Source: UBA11986 sp963734955 (GTDB lineage: Bacteria > Bacteroidota > Ignavibacteria > UBA10030 > UBA6906). Taken from it: a DNA stretch of 64,000 nucleotides. The DNA is taken from positions 308,843-372,842 of the forward strand of contig CAVTJO010000012.1 of assembly GCA_963734955.1 (NCBI GenBank), in the 5' to 3' direction. Shown one piece after another: positions 1 to 8,032 of the stretch (its first letter is position 1; every line of letters begins with the position of its first letter). A program made the translations under genes and the position numbers. The notes under the pieces were generated by a model. It saw nothing but the letters and a program-made list of their open reading frames with translations. It did not search any database and had not been told where the DNA came from.

Positions 1-428
1 GTGAACACGATATTAATCACGGTGGAAATGAAACGCTCAACATCGGACCTCACCTTCTGCAGTTTCCCGAGTGTCTCCCCGCTCCGCTGGTCTTCAAATA
101 CCTGGTACGGCAACTCCAGCGAATGTCCCAGCCCGTCGGAATAGATCCGGGCCCCAAGCCGTTGTGTGATGACATTAATGAAGTAGTCCTGGAAATTCTT
201 CGCTACCCGGGAGACAAAGGCCACACCCATCGCCGCCAGTAACAGCAGACCGACGCCTTTGAAGAAATCAGTTTGAGTGTACTTGTTGAACTTAAGTGCG
301 TACTCGTCTATGATATGTCGGAAAATGAGCGGATCGAGGAGGGAGAACACCTGGTTGACGGCGGCCAGAAAGAGCGCAAGGAAGACAAGCTTCCAATACT
401 TCTTGAGATAGAAGTAAAGGAGTTTCAT
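1..428 (-). CDS. ABC exporter, N-terminal membrane domain (partial)
   Basis: Reading the minus strand from an ATG at 428 gives an open frame that runs off the left edge. It begins MKLLYFYLKKYWKLVFLALF and continues with the pattern of an ABC exporter transmembrane domain. There is a hydrophobic first helix, then SLLDPLIFRHIIDEYA, a second hydrophobic segment (residues about 60-80), and a helix containing INVITQRLGARIYSDGLGHS followed by LPYQVFEDQRSGETLGKLQK. The last part is the coupling region found in lipid and multidrug exporters of the MsbA/BmrA type. About 142 residues are visible; the rest of the membrane domain and the ATPase domain lie outside the window. Substrate cannot be inferred. 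Family assignment is fairly secure; the gene name is not. Confidence 0.8.
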   Translation of the reverse strand, partial: MKLLYFYLKKYWKLVFLALFLAAVNQVFSLLDPLIFRHIIDEYALKFNKYTQTDFFKGVGLLLLAAMGVAFVSRVAKNFQDYFINVITQRLGARIYSDGLGHSLELPYQVFEDQRSGETLGKLQKVRSDVERFISTVINIVF

Positions 429-550
429 CGTGAACCAATTTTGTTGAACAAAGAACAAGGGCCAAATGGCCAGCGGAAAGATAGGGAAAAGTTCTAAAAA
501 AAGCTGGAATAATCGATGAGTCTATGGCGTCCCGACCGTTCGTTGCAGCA

Positions 551-576
551 AAAAGGGAACCCGATGGTTCCCTTTT
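551..576 (-). terminator. Rho-independent terminator after tRNA-Ala
   Basis: A perfect 11-bp stem (AAAAGGGAACC with GGTTCCCTTTT) closes a 4-base loop. On the minus strand it ends in a T run and starts five bases past the tRNA 3' end, so it probably ends the tRNA transcript. Confidence 0.75.
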
Positions 577-580
577 GTTG

Positions 581-653
581 TGGAGCTGAGGGGGATCGAA
601 CCCCTGACCTCGTGAATGCCATTCACGCGCTCTCCCAGCTGAGCTACAGCCCC
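581..653 (-). tRNA. tRNA-Ala (anticodon GGC)
   Basis: The minus strand folds into a complete cloverleaf of 73 nt. The acceptor stem is GGGGCUG with CAGCUCC and contains the G3:U70 pair that marks alanine tRNAs. The D arm is GCUC...GAGC, the anticodon stem is CGUGA/UCACG around loop AUGGCAU (anticodon GGC), and the T arm is AGGGG-UUCGAUC-CCCCU. CCA is not encoded. The 5' end overlaps the last codons of a GIY-YIG endonuclease ORF. A copy of the 5' half of the tRNA lies on the other side of that ORF, next to what looks like the original promoter. This tRNA therefore appears to be the rebuilt copy and to depend on transcription through the endonuclease gene. Confidence 0.93.
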
Positions 654-925
654 AGGACTTCTTTGAGTCGCTCGGGGTCAAAACCCCTAATCAGTTTCTT
701 CTTCCTCTCTGTGTTCCACTTTTTCTTAAGTTCCCATTCACGCCACATGGCTTCACCACGAGTCCCAAACTCTTCGAAATACACAAGCCTCAGCGGAGCC
801 TTCCCCTTCGTTGCCTTCACCAAGCCCTTGTTGTGCCTTTCAACCCTCCCCCTCAGATTACTCGTCTGACCTGTGTACATTGTTGCATCTCGTTCGCTCT
901 CAAGAACGTAAACAAAGAATGCCAT
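644..925 (-). CDS. GIY-YIG endonuclease inserted in a tRNA-Ala gene
   Basis: This is a 93-residue GIY-YIG nuclease of the small UvrC-like type. The first strand is FVYVLES, the second motif MYTGQTSNLRGRVERHN supplies the conserved Tyr, Arg and His, and GEAMWREWELKKKW supplies the metal-binding Glu. Family members cut DNA; several are homing-type enzymes. The start ATGGCATTC is identical to the tRNA-Ala anticodon loop and adjoining stem. The stop TAG lies inside the 5' end of the intact tRNA (GGGGCTGTAGCTC). Both ends of the reading frame are thus made of tRNA sequence. No independent promoter was recognised; the only good one precedes the duplicated tRNA half upstream. The nuclease call is firm. 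The role as a selfish tRNA-targeting element is inferred. Confidence 0.85.
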   Translation of the reverse strand: MAFFVYVLESERDATMYTGQTSNLRGRVERHNKGLVKATKGKAPLRLVYFEEFGTRGEAMWREWELKKKWNTERKKKLIRGFDPERLKEVLGL

Positions 926-988
926 TCACGCTCTCTCCTCTACGAGTCTACGGCTCGTAGAGTCGTAGACCAGCTGAGCTACAGCCCC
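917..988 (-). pseudogene. Duplicated 5' half of tRNA-Ala with a 31-bp hairpin insert
   Basis: Bases 971-988 repeat exactly the first 18 nt of the intact tRNA-Ala at 581-653. Bases 917-930 repeat its anticodon loop and neighbouring stem. Between them the D region is interrupted by about 31 bp holding an 8-bp inverted repeat (TCTACGAG with CTCGTAGA). No 3' half follows, since the endonuclease ORF starts at the anticodon. This is best read as the abandoned original 5' half of the tRNA gene after insertion of the endonuclease cassette. Confidence 0.75.
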
Positions 989-1012
989 TCTCGCATTGGC
1001 CTTTCCATTTCA

Positions 1013-1041
1013 AATATAGAGATTGTGTCGTGCAAAGTCAA
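1013..1041 (-). promoter_or_regulatory. Promoter upstream of the tRNA half/GIY-YIG/tRNA-Ala unit
   Basis: On the minus strand TTGACT (1036-1041) is separated by exactly 17 bp from TATATT (1013-1018). The latter extends to TATATTTG, which also fits the TAnnTTTG -7 consensus of Bacteroidota. It would start RNA roughly 15-20 nt before the duplicated tRNA 5' end, as expected for a tRNA gene. Confidence 0.65.
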
Positions 1042-1045
1042 CGCA

Positions 1046-1888
1046 CTATTTCCTTCTCATCTCCCTCCAGTAGCGAGTGAATCCTTTGATGTTGAACTTA
1101 AAGAGAAGGAAAAGGCGGTAGGGCAATAACATTCCCAGGGATTGCTGGGCAGGCTTGTCGGGAACGCCGTCGAACAGTTCCACAAACTCCCCCTTGGTCC
1201 CCATGATGACACTCTGACGTGTTATTCCAAATGCTGGAACATGAAGGGCAATATGTCCAACAGCAAAGCCGATTTGATGCAGCAATGAGAGCAGATCCCG
1301 ACCATAGCTCCTGTACGTTAGTGTGTGCCCGCCACCGCCATGATACTCCGGCTCGAGTATGTGAACGTCTTCCGCCCCACTCGTGTCGACACGAATGATT
1401 GTATTCGGGCGATCATGATCGTACGGAACTGTCATGATGAATGAACCGCCTGGCTTCAGCACCCGGTAGATCTGTCGATAGCCATCCTCGTCCTTCCGGA
1501 CATGTTCAAACACATCCGAGGCAACAACCAGATCGAACATTGCGTCATCGAAGTGCAGGTTCTGGAAATCCGCATAGTTCCGGGGATGCTTCCCTTCAGC
1601 AATTTTCATCGGATCATACTCGACGGCAAAGTAATCGAACTTCTCCGCGAACATGGCGGGATGCGGACCGCGGGCACTCGATTCCAATATCCTCACCCCT
1701 TTCCTACTCGGCCATTGAAAAACGGGGATCGGCCCTTCCTTCAGAACCTCGCCGACGACGTAGGCAACCGCCCTGTGCCTGCTCGTTGAACTGCAATTGC
1801 GGCACATGGTACCTTCCCGATCCATCTCCGGCTTGAAGAACTCGCCGGTCCAGCCGCAAATATTACACTGCCCCCTCACTGGTGCCAA
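1046..1888 (-). CDS. SAM-dependent methyltransferase with N-terminal zinc-ribbon-like motif
   Basis: The 280-residue protein starts with two CxxC pairs (CNICGWTG near residue 8 and CRNCSSTSRHR near residue 29) that could bind zinc. A class I methyltransferase fold follows: a degenerate motif I around GVRILESSARG, an acidic strand end AVEYDPM, the catalytic-domain motif FDDAMFDLVVASDVFEHV, and post-motif YRVLKPGGSFIMTVPY, typical of Methyltransf_11. The substrate is unknown; similar proteins occur in surface-glycan loci, but nothing nearby supports that here. The first codon at 1888 is TTG with a weak ribosome site; an in-frame GTG three codons later (1879) is an alternative. Confidence 0.75.
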   Translation of the reverse strand: MAPVRGQCNICGWTGEFFKPEMDREGTMCRNCSSTSRHRAVAYVVGEVLKEGPIPVFQWPSRKGVRILESSARGPHPAMFAEKFDYFAVEYDPMKIAEGKHPRNYADFQNLHFDDAMFDLVVASDVFEHVRKDEDGYRQIYRVLKPGGSFIMTVPYDHDRPNTIIRVDTSGAEDVHILEPEYHGGGGHTLTYRSYGRDLLSLLHQIGFAVGHIALHVPAFGITRQSVIMGTKGEFVELFDGVPDKPAQQSLGMLLPYRLFLLFKFNIKGFTRYWREMRRK

Positions 1889-2092
1889 ATTTTATCTCGT
1901 GTTTCTCGATGGAAATACAGAAGGGGCGATTACCTGACGCACACGCGGCGCCAAAAAATCGCCCACAAACCAGAAGCAACCTAACGAAAGATTGTCTCTA
2001 TTTCAACAGAATGAGAGTCCTCGTTTGCTCAAGACCCGGCGTGTTCTGCGAGCGCAGTATTATCAAGAGTCGTTCGGCATGATAGCAACCAG

Positions 2093-4267
2093 TTATCTCA
2101 TCAACACCATCCTCCTGGTCTCGACCCTCCCTTCTGCCTCAAGCCTGCAAAAGTACACTCCGCTTGCAACACCGCTTGCATTCCATACGACACTGTAGCG
2201 ACCAGCCAGCTTTGCTTCGTTCACGAGAGAAGTCACCTCACGACCCAGAATGTCATAGACTCTGAGCGAAACGTAACCAGGATTTCCAACCTCGAAGGCA
2301 ATGTTCGTCGTCGGGTTGAACGGGTTCGGATAGTTTTGTTCCAGTCTGAAGGCGATGGGGATACGCGCGTCGGGCTCTTTGACGGAAACTACTGCGAGAA
2401 GAACTGTATCGGAATGTGCGCTCTCGTTGCCAACTGAATCGACAGCCGTGAGGTAGTACACTCTCGGCATCGCTGTTCCGACCGTATCGATCCATGATGT
2501 GTCCGAAGCAAGCTCCGTGTTCAGACGCTGGAATGTTGTCATGGAATCAATACTGCGGTAGACGTTGTATCCCCGCAGATCCATCTCAGAATTCTCTCTC
2601 CATGTGACCTTGGCACCGAGCAAATAGCGTTCCACCAAAATCCCTGTTGGAGCTTGTGGAACAGCACGCGGCACTTCCGAAAGCTCAGTGATCATACCCT
2701 CTTGTCCCGCCAGATCAACAATGGACACGCCGATGTAGTAGCGTGTACCCGCGGTAAGACCGGGAAGCGTTGTCCATCGAGTCGTTGAAAAAGAGTTCGA
2801 TGTGTAGACACCGGGAGAGGTTCCGACATACACTTTGTAGCGATACCAATCGGGCACCGCAACACTATCCCAACTCGCGTACAACGATACGCCATCCCCA
2901 CAATCCCTCACTGTCAAACCCGCGACTGTCGCGGGCATTTGATCAAGCGTAAGCAACATGGCGAGACCTGATCTGATGACGTTGGCAGCAAATCCAACAT
3001 CCAGATATTGGAGGAGGTCGTTCGAGCTGTGATAATACGGACTGAAGTTCTTTTCAATGCAGAACACACTTCTGTAGTTCTGCTGCCAGAATGAGTAGCT
3101 GTCGCTTCCAGACCTATATGAGGTAGTGGCAACAGGAATGAGCGGTGTGTATGTTCGCATCATCGCCGCATGTAGATCACGATAAGCCTCGCTCGTTGTG
3201 TACCAGACAATGTAAACACTGTTATCCGTTGGCGCCTGGTAGCGGTTCGCGATCATGTCGTAATTCTGCATAACACGGATATCCCGATTGAGCGACCGGG
3301 CGCGCTGTGCGTAGCTGGCACTTCCGATCAACCCGGCCTCTTCGGCAGAATAGCCCATAAAGCGCATCGTGAGCGCAGGCTGGTAGTTAACAAGCTTGAG
3401 TACCCGCGCCATCTCCATCGCCGCCACCGTTCCCGAGGCATTGTCATCCGCACCCGGTGCCTGACTCAGATTTGACGAATATGAATCGTGGTGACCCCCG
3501 ACGATGAGCTCTGCAGTTGGAGTTACGGTGCCGGAAATTGTCGCCACTACGTTCTTCTGCCAGGTGCCGCTATATTGAAAACTATCCAATACTGCGTCGG
3601 TGACGCCATATTCAGCGTACTTACCTCTGATCCATCTGGCCACAGTGTCCCTGCTCGCATTGTTCCAGTAGCGCGTCCCGAAGTCCTGCAGCCGCTGGAT
3701 ACATTCCCGTACGGTCGAGTCTGAGACATTTGCGATAGTCTCGGAGATGAAGTCGTTGGGTCGATCGTATGATAATGATGGCAAATGGGTGGAGTACGTC
3801 TCGACGGGGATTTCCATTCTCTCAATCTCAATACAGACATATCCTGCATTCCTCAACTGATGGAGAACGCGAGAATCCGCCTTGATGAGATCGAAGTCCG
3901 GCGAGCTGTAAAGTATGCGGCAATTGACCCCCGCATACGTTCGCTGATGTTTGTTGCCTGGATGAGTGCTGACCACTGCGTAGGAATCACTCCAGGGATT
4001 ATCATCAAGTATACTCACGTTTAATCCACGTTTGCCCATCTGGGCGAGCGCTCTGTGATCGCAGCCAACCAGCAGGAAATCAGGAAACCGTTGATAGGCT
4101 CGTAATCCAGTTGTCACACTCCTGCACGCCCGGGCATACTGGTCCGTCGGTATTTGCAGCAGCACATCATCAGTCTGAGCGAACAGCGCCGCAGGAGTGA
4201 GCACGAATGCCAATTGCAGGAGAGAGAGACTCCCGACCAATTTCGCGATAGTGGAACTTGTTCTCAT
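2093..4267 (-). CDS. Secreted M28 family zinc aminopeptidase with T9SS sorting domain
   Basis: I place the start at the ATG at 4267, which has GGAG seven bases upstream and opens a signal peptide (MRTSSTIAKLVGSLSLLQLA..ALFAQ); an upstream in-frame ATG would put this peptide inside the protein. About residues 225-435 form an M28 peptidase. The five expected zinc ligands are visible: GGHHDS (His), GADDNASG (Asp), SAEEAG (Glu), NYDMIA (Asp) and YYHSSND (His), so it should be active. Two fibronectin type III-like domains follow (residues about 440-640). The protein ends with QNYPNPFNPTTNIAF and SGVYFCRL...RRMVLMR, the signal for T9SS export and surface attachment. The family removes amino acids or small peptides from extracellular substrates. 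Confidence 0.88.
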   Translation of the reverse strand: MRTSSTIAKLVGSLSLLQLAFVLTPAALFAQTDDVLLQIPTDQYARACRSVTTGLRAYQRFPDFLLVGCDHRALAQMGKRGLNVSILDDNPWSDSYAVVSTHPGNKHQRTYAGVNCRILYSSPDFDLIKADSRVLHQLRNAGYVCIEIERMEIPVETYSTHLPSLSYDRPNDFISETIANVSDSTVRECIQRLQDFGTRYWNNASRDTVARWIRGKYAEYGVTDAVLDSFQYSGTWQKNVVATISGTVTPTAELIVGGHHDSYSSNLSQAPGADDNASGTVAAMEMARVLKLVNYQPALTMRFMGYSAEEAGLIGSASYAQRARSLNRDIRVMQNYDMIANRYQAPTDNSVYIVWYTTSEAYRDLHAAMMRTYTPLIPVATTSYRSGSDSYSFWQQNYRSVFCIEKNFSPYYHSSNDLLQYLDVGFAANVIRSGLAMLLTLDQMPATVAGLTVRDCGDGVSLYASWDSVAVPDWYRYKVYVGTSPGVYTSNSFSTTRWTTLPGLTAGTRYYIGVSIVDLAGQEGMITELSEVPRAVPQAPTGILVERYLLGAKVTWRENSEMDLRGYNVYRSIDSMTTFQRLNTELASDTSWIDTVGTAMPRVYYLTAVDSVGNESAHSDTVLLAVVSVKEPDARIPIAFRLEQNYPNPFNPTTNIAFEVGNPGYVSLRVYDILGREVTSLVNEAKLAGRYSVVWNASGVASGVYFCRLEAEGRVETRRMVLMR

Positions 4268-4625
4268 GGATTTTCTCCGGTTGATCGTGGCAGCCTTCCA
4301 ATTATTCTCCTTCACCATCTTCTGAAAGACATTGGACTGAGTCATCAATTCAGCAAATGACAAATGTGACTCTAGAAAGGTCGAGATGGGGTGAAGGACA
4401 GAATATTGGAAGGAACGGCAAAGGAGCGGAATGATCCTGGGGATTCCGCAATAGTTGAAGTGTTCCTGAATGAATTAAATCAATTTTCTTTGGGAGTCAA
4501 ACCTCTATGGATTACTTCAAAGAGTCATTAGTCTGAATAGTCGCCCCTCTCCATCTGGAAAAAGAACCGAACCATGCAATCTAGAATGACTGTTGCAACC
4601 GCGTCACGGCATTTCTTGACGGCGA
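4268..4625. other. Intergenic stretch without a recognised feature
   Basis: No credible ORF, RNA or strong hairpin was seen between the M28 peptidase start and the stop of the next gene. Confidence 0.4.
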
Positions 4626-7595
4626 CTACTTGAGTAGAAGCATCCGCTGAATTATTGTCTTCTGGCCGGTTGTGACGCGATAGAAGTACACACCGCTCGC
4701 GGCAATTGAGCCGCTCGAATTTCTTCCATCCCACGCCACCTCATGGACGCCTGCAGGGACGTGTTCATAGGTAATATCCCTCACCTTTTCGCCAACGATA
4801 CTGTAAATTGAGATCGAGAGATCGCTCTCCGTCGGCATGCTCACCCTGAACGTGGTCGATGGATTGAAGGGGTTCGGATAGTTTTGCGAGACGACAAACT
4901 GTGACGGAGTAGTGGGGGTGGTGCTGACACTAACAGTTGTATTTGGTCCTCCAGAGAAGCAAATGATTCTCCCCTGACGATTCCCTCCGACAATTTCTGA
5001 GCTAAGATTCCCGTCGATACTGGCAAGTCTCGCCGCTCTATCTCCCCGCTCGGCAATTGTCGAGCCGAATACGTATTCTGAAAGCGTCGATCCATTCTGG
5101 CCACTTAGTATCATCAGCTTTCCAGGTTGTTGAGTCGCGACTGCAATATCAGGAATGGAGTCGCCATTCACATCTGTCAGTCGGTCCACCCCTCGTATGA
5201 ATGAGCTGCCGAGTGGAACCGACCATATCGTGCCGCCGGTTCTGGTGTCAATCCGGTAGAGGGATTGAGGGCCGGACAAAACAAAATCGATGAACCCGTT
5301 GTGATTGAGGTCGTCCATCAATACAATCCGGCCGTTGTTGCTTGAGCCGAGGTTGGATGACCAAATCTGTCCGCCGTTGTTGCCATCGATGGCAAATATC
5401 CCCCCGCTGAAACCCTGGAGACCAATGATGTCGTTGATCCCATCGTCGTTGATGTCCGGAATCTCACGCAGGTTCCATGCAGTTCCGGCCGCTGAATAAG
5501 TCCAGGCAGGAAGGCCGTTGTTGTTGAATCCATTGACCACGTATGGGGGACCATTGTTATTTGTCGAGATCGCCCCACCTGTTGCAGTGGCGACAATATC
5601 CTGTGTAAATGTCTGGGGCTGTATGACATTGAAGATCTCTGCTCCCGTCAAACCATTCAGGCAAATTGCAGCATGGCGTCCTCCGGACCCCGACCCTGTG
5701 CCCGATGCCGAGACAAGAACATCCTCTATGCCATCGCCATTGAAATCCTTGTCCGCCCGCACCGCTTGTATGTCACCGCGAGAATAATTAATGGAGTCGC
5801 CATACGCCCAAATTAATCCACCCGTGCGTCCCGATATCGTATACACAAATTCATTTCCTCCACCGCATCCAAACACAACATCCTGTACTCCATCACCATT
5901 CACATCGCTCCGAATCTGGAGGGCCTCTTCCCAGGGAACCGCGCCGGTGTTGTTGTTATTGTACCCTGTATTAAACGTCCAGAGCACATCGCCCGTTACC
6001 GAGGAACTCCCGTTGAAGCAAGTCACCAGATAATTCCCTGATGACACAATGACATCGTTCACGCCGTCACCATTCACGTCATCAATCTGCCTGATACTTG
6101 TGGGCTGATAATCATCGAAACTCGTGAACGGATTATCGGGAACGGATCCCTCCCACAAAATCGCACCAAGTGGTGTCACCGACGAGGTGCCACTTCCTGA
6201 CAACACGACACTCGTGAGCGAGCCGTTGGATGCATTGCTTGTGATCGTAAGCGTGTCCAGATATTGTGTGGCGGCAGATGGTCGGAACCAGAGCCGAAAC
6301 GGACTCGCGTGCAAAGAGTCGATCGTTACAGGGAACCCGACAGAATCCAATCTGAAGGCCGTGGATCTCAACGTCATTGATGAAATGACGAGCGGAGGCC
6401 CACCCTGGTTCCAGATTGAAAACGTCATGGAACTTGAACTACCGACACGCCTGCCGGCAAAATCATGCGCAGAAGGTGCGATGATAAAAGGCGCGGGATA
6501 TATCCCAAAGCCGCCAACATGAGATATCTTGACTGCTTCGTCCGGGTCATTCGAATAGATCGGCAATGTCCAGGTATACTGCCCAAACAGAGGAGGTTGA
6601 AAATCAATGTACAGTGTCGCTGACCCGTTTGGCTGGATCATGAATGGAGGTGTGGATGAGAGACTTCGCGACCACGTCGGGAGAGCATTGGGACCAACGC
6701 TATCGATTCTCAAGGGTGCGGTTCCTACGTTCTGGATAAGAATGCTATCGCGATAGGTTCCGCCTATCCTTCGATACCCGAGAGAAACGGAATCACGGGA
6801 AAGGTTGATGTCCGCGGTCCCACTTCCACCCAGGTCATATTCGTAGAGTGATCGACCTGAAGAGCCACCGACGGGTTCGGCAACCAACCATAAGTAGTGC
6901 CCATCCCATGCAAGTCCTCTCGGACTCATGTTGGAAGACGGGCCTTCCGGAAGATACCACGACCTCACAGTGTCACGGGTCGTGAGGTTTACCTGATAGA
7001 TTTTTTCCGCGTCGCCGTCGTTGTTATCCATAACATAATACAGATACTGGCCGTCCCAGGCTATGCCTTGCGGCTGAACACCGTATGTGGCAATTGTATC
7101 AATGATCGTTTTTGTGGCAACATCGTATTTGTATAGTGCTGCAAGATTGTTGGGGTAGTAGTTCGAGACCCAGAGGCCCGTCCCGTCCCAACCGGCTCCA
7201 CCCAGATACCAACCTGATGGCGGAATGATGGAATCGACGAGAGCCCCCGACGTGTTTACTTTATATATCCTGACGGAGCTACCGCTGCCCTTGATATACC
7301 AGAAGTATGATCCATCCCAGGCAAGGCCCTGGCTATATGTCGCAATGCCGGTTGCGATGCTGTCAATCGCGTTGGCGCTGTCATCAAGGACATAAATGAA
7401 TCCCCGGTTATACACAGCTGTGCTCGTTCCGCTGCTCACAAAAAGCCTCGTCGAGTCCGCAGCAAGGCCATATGCCTGGGTCCAGTATGTTGTATTCGGC
7501 AGAGGAATCACCCGGACAATACTCTGGCCAAATCCCCAGGAAACTGTGGAAAATAGGGTGACGATGACCCGCAACGACGTGGTTCGCAGTCGCAT
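4626..7595 (-). CDS. Secreted propeller / FG-GAP repeat protein with T9SS sorting domain
   Basis: The start at 7595 opens a signal peptide (MRLRTTSLRVIVTLFSTVSW GFGQ) and has AGAGG 11 bases upstream; the frame stays open for 53 codons further but without a leader. The first third repeats a 'GLAWDG.YFW' pattern (LAWDGSYFWYI, GAGWDGTGLWVS, IAWDGQYLYYV, LAWDGHYLWLV), which indicates a beta-propeller. Two immunoglobulin-like blocks of the choice-of-anchor D type follow (INLSRDSVSLGYRRIGGTYR and FAGRRVGSSSSM). Then come FG-GAP/VCBS repeats with calcium-binding DVNGDGVND, DFNGDGIED, DINDDGIND and DVNGDSIPD. The C-terminus QNYPNPFNPSTTF...QRMLLLK is a T9SS signal. It is a structural or adhesive surface protein; no catalytic motif was seen. 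Confidence 0.82.
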   Translation of the reverse strand: MRLRTTSLRVIVTLFSTVSWGFGQSIVRVIPLPNTTYWTQAYGLAADSTRLFVSSGTSTAVYNRGFIYVLDDSANAIDSIATGIATYSQGLAWDGSYFWYIKGSGSSVRIYKVNTSGALVDSIIPPSGWYLGGAGWDGTGLWVSNYYPNNLAALYKYDVATKTIIDTIATYGVQPQGIAWDGQYLYYVMDNNDGDAEKIYQVNLTTRDTVRSWYLPEGPSSNMSPRGLAWDGHYLWLVAEPVGGSSGRSLYEYDLGGSGTADINLSRDSVSLGYRRIGGTYRDSILIQNVGTAPLRIDSVGPNALPTWSRSLSSTPPFMIQPNGSATLYIDFQPPLFGQYTWTLPIYSNDPDEAVKISHVGGFGIYPAPFIIAPSAHDFAGRRVGSSSSMTFSIWNQGGPPLVISSMTLRSTAFRLDSVGFPVTIDSLHASPFRLWFRPSAATQYLDTLTITSNASNGSLTSVVLSGSGTSSVTPLGAILWEGSVPDNPFTSFDDYQPTSIRQIDDVNGDGVNDVIVSSGNYLVTCFNGSSSVTGDVLWTFNTGYNNNNTGAVPWEEALQIRSDVNGDGVQDVVFGCGGGNEFVYTISGRTGGLIWAYGDSINYSRGDIQAVRADKDFNGDGIEDVLVSASGTGSGSGGRHAAICLNGLTGAEIFNVIQPQTFTQDIVATATGGAISTNNNGPPYVVNGFNNNGLPAWTYSAAGTAWNLREIPDINDDGINDIIGLQGFSGGIFAIDGNNGGQIWSSNLGSSNNGRIVLMDDLNHNGFIDFVLSGPQSLYRIDTRTGGTIWSVPLGSSFIRGVDRLTDVNGDSIPDIAVATQQPGKLMILSGQNGSTLSEYVFGSTIAERGDRAARLASIDGNLSSEIVGGNRQGRIICFSGGPNTTVSVSTTPTTPSQFVVSQNYPNPFNPSTTFRVSMPTESDLSISIYSIVGEKVRDITYEHVPAGVHEVAWDGRNSSGSIAASGVYFYRVTTGQKTIIQRMLLLK

Positions 7596-7755
7596 CGCTT
7601 TTTTGCCTCTTACGCAAGTGTGAAATGAACTATCGCTGCACCCGCTCGACTCAGGGGATGCCACGCAGGAAGACGAAGAACTTGGGCGGGTAGATCCGAT
7701 GTGTAACATGAAAAGATACAAAAAATTCCGACGAAAACAATGCGCTCGCCACATG

Positions 7756-7885
7756 GTAGTGTCTCACTTTGAACCCCCCTATGCACATCAGTCACCTTGA
7801 GCGGAGTCGAAAGGTGACATATGCCTCCGTATGACCGGCTTCGACTTCGCTCAGCCTGACGTGGATTCGCAAACTGAGACACCAC
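7756..7885. repeat. Nested palindromic repeat (MITE-like)
   Basis: The outer arms GTAGTGTCTCACTTTG (7756-7771) and the complement of 7870-7885 match at 14 of 16 positions. Inside is the palindromic core 7791-7861 with TCACCTTGAGCG, GAGTCGAA, TTCGAC and CGCTCAGCCTGACG. The core belongs to the same family as the repeats inside the two-component regulator near 57 kb. It lies in the divergent spacer between the propeller gene and the M16 pair. Confidence 0.6.
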
Positions 7886-8032
7886 CCGCCACATTTCGTT
7901 CTGGACTTTCCTCCGTAGATTCAAGATATTGATGGTTGTGGTTGTCGCCCGGGTTGACCCATCTTCGCTCTTTCACCGTCCACAGAACTCAGGTTGTTTA
8001 CCGTCGTTCCATACGTCATTCAAGTATCCTTT

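Noticed and set aside
292..681. A 129-residue minus-strand ORF across the tRNA
   Set aside because: It contains the translated tRNA itself (SSAGRAREWHSRG) and the antisense of the terminator; it is a read-through artefact.
917..988. A second functional tRNA
   Set aside because: Only 5' sequence is present, the D region is interrupted and no T arm or 3' acceptor strand follows.
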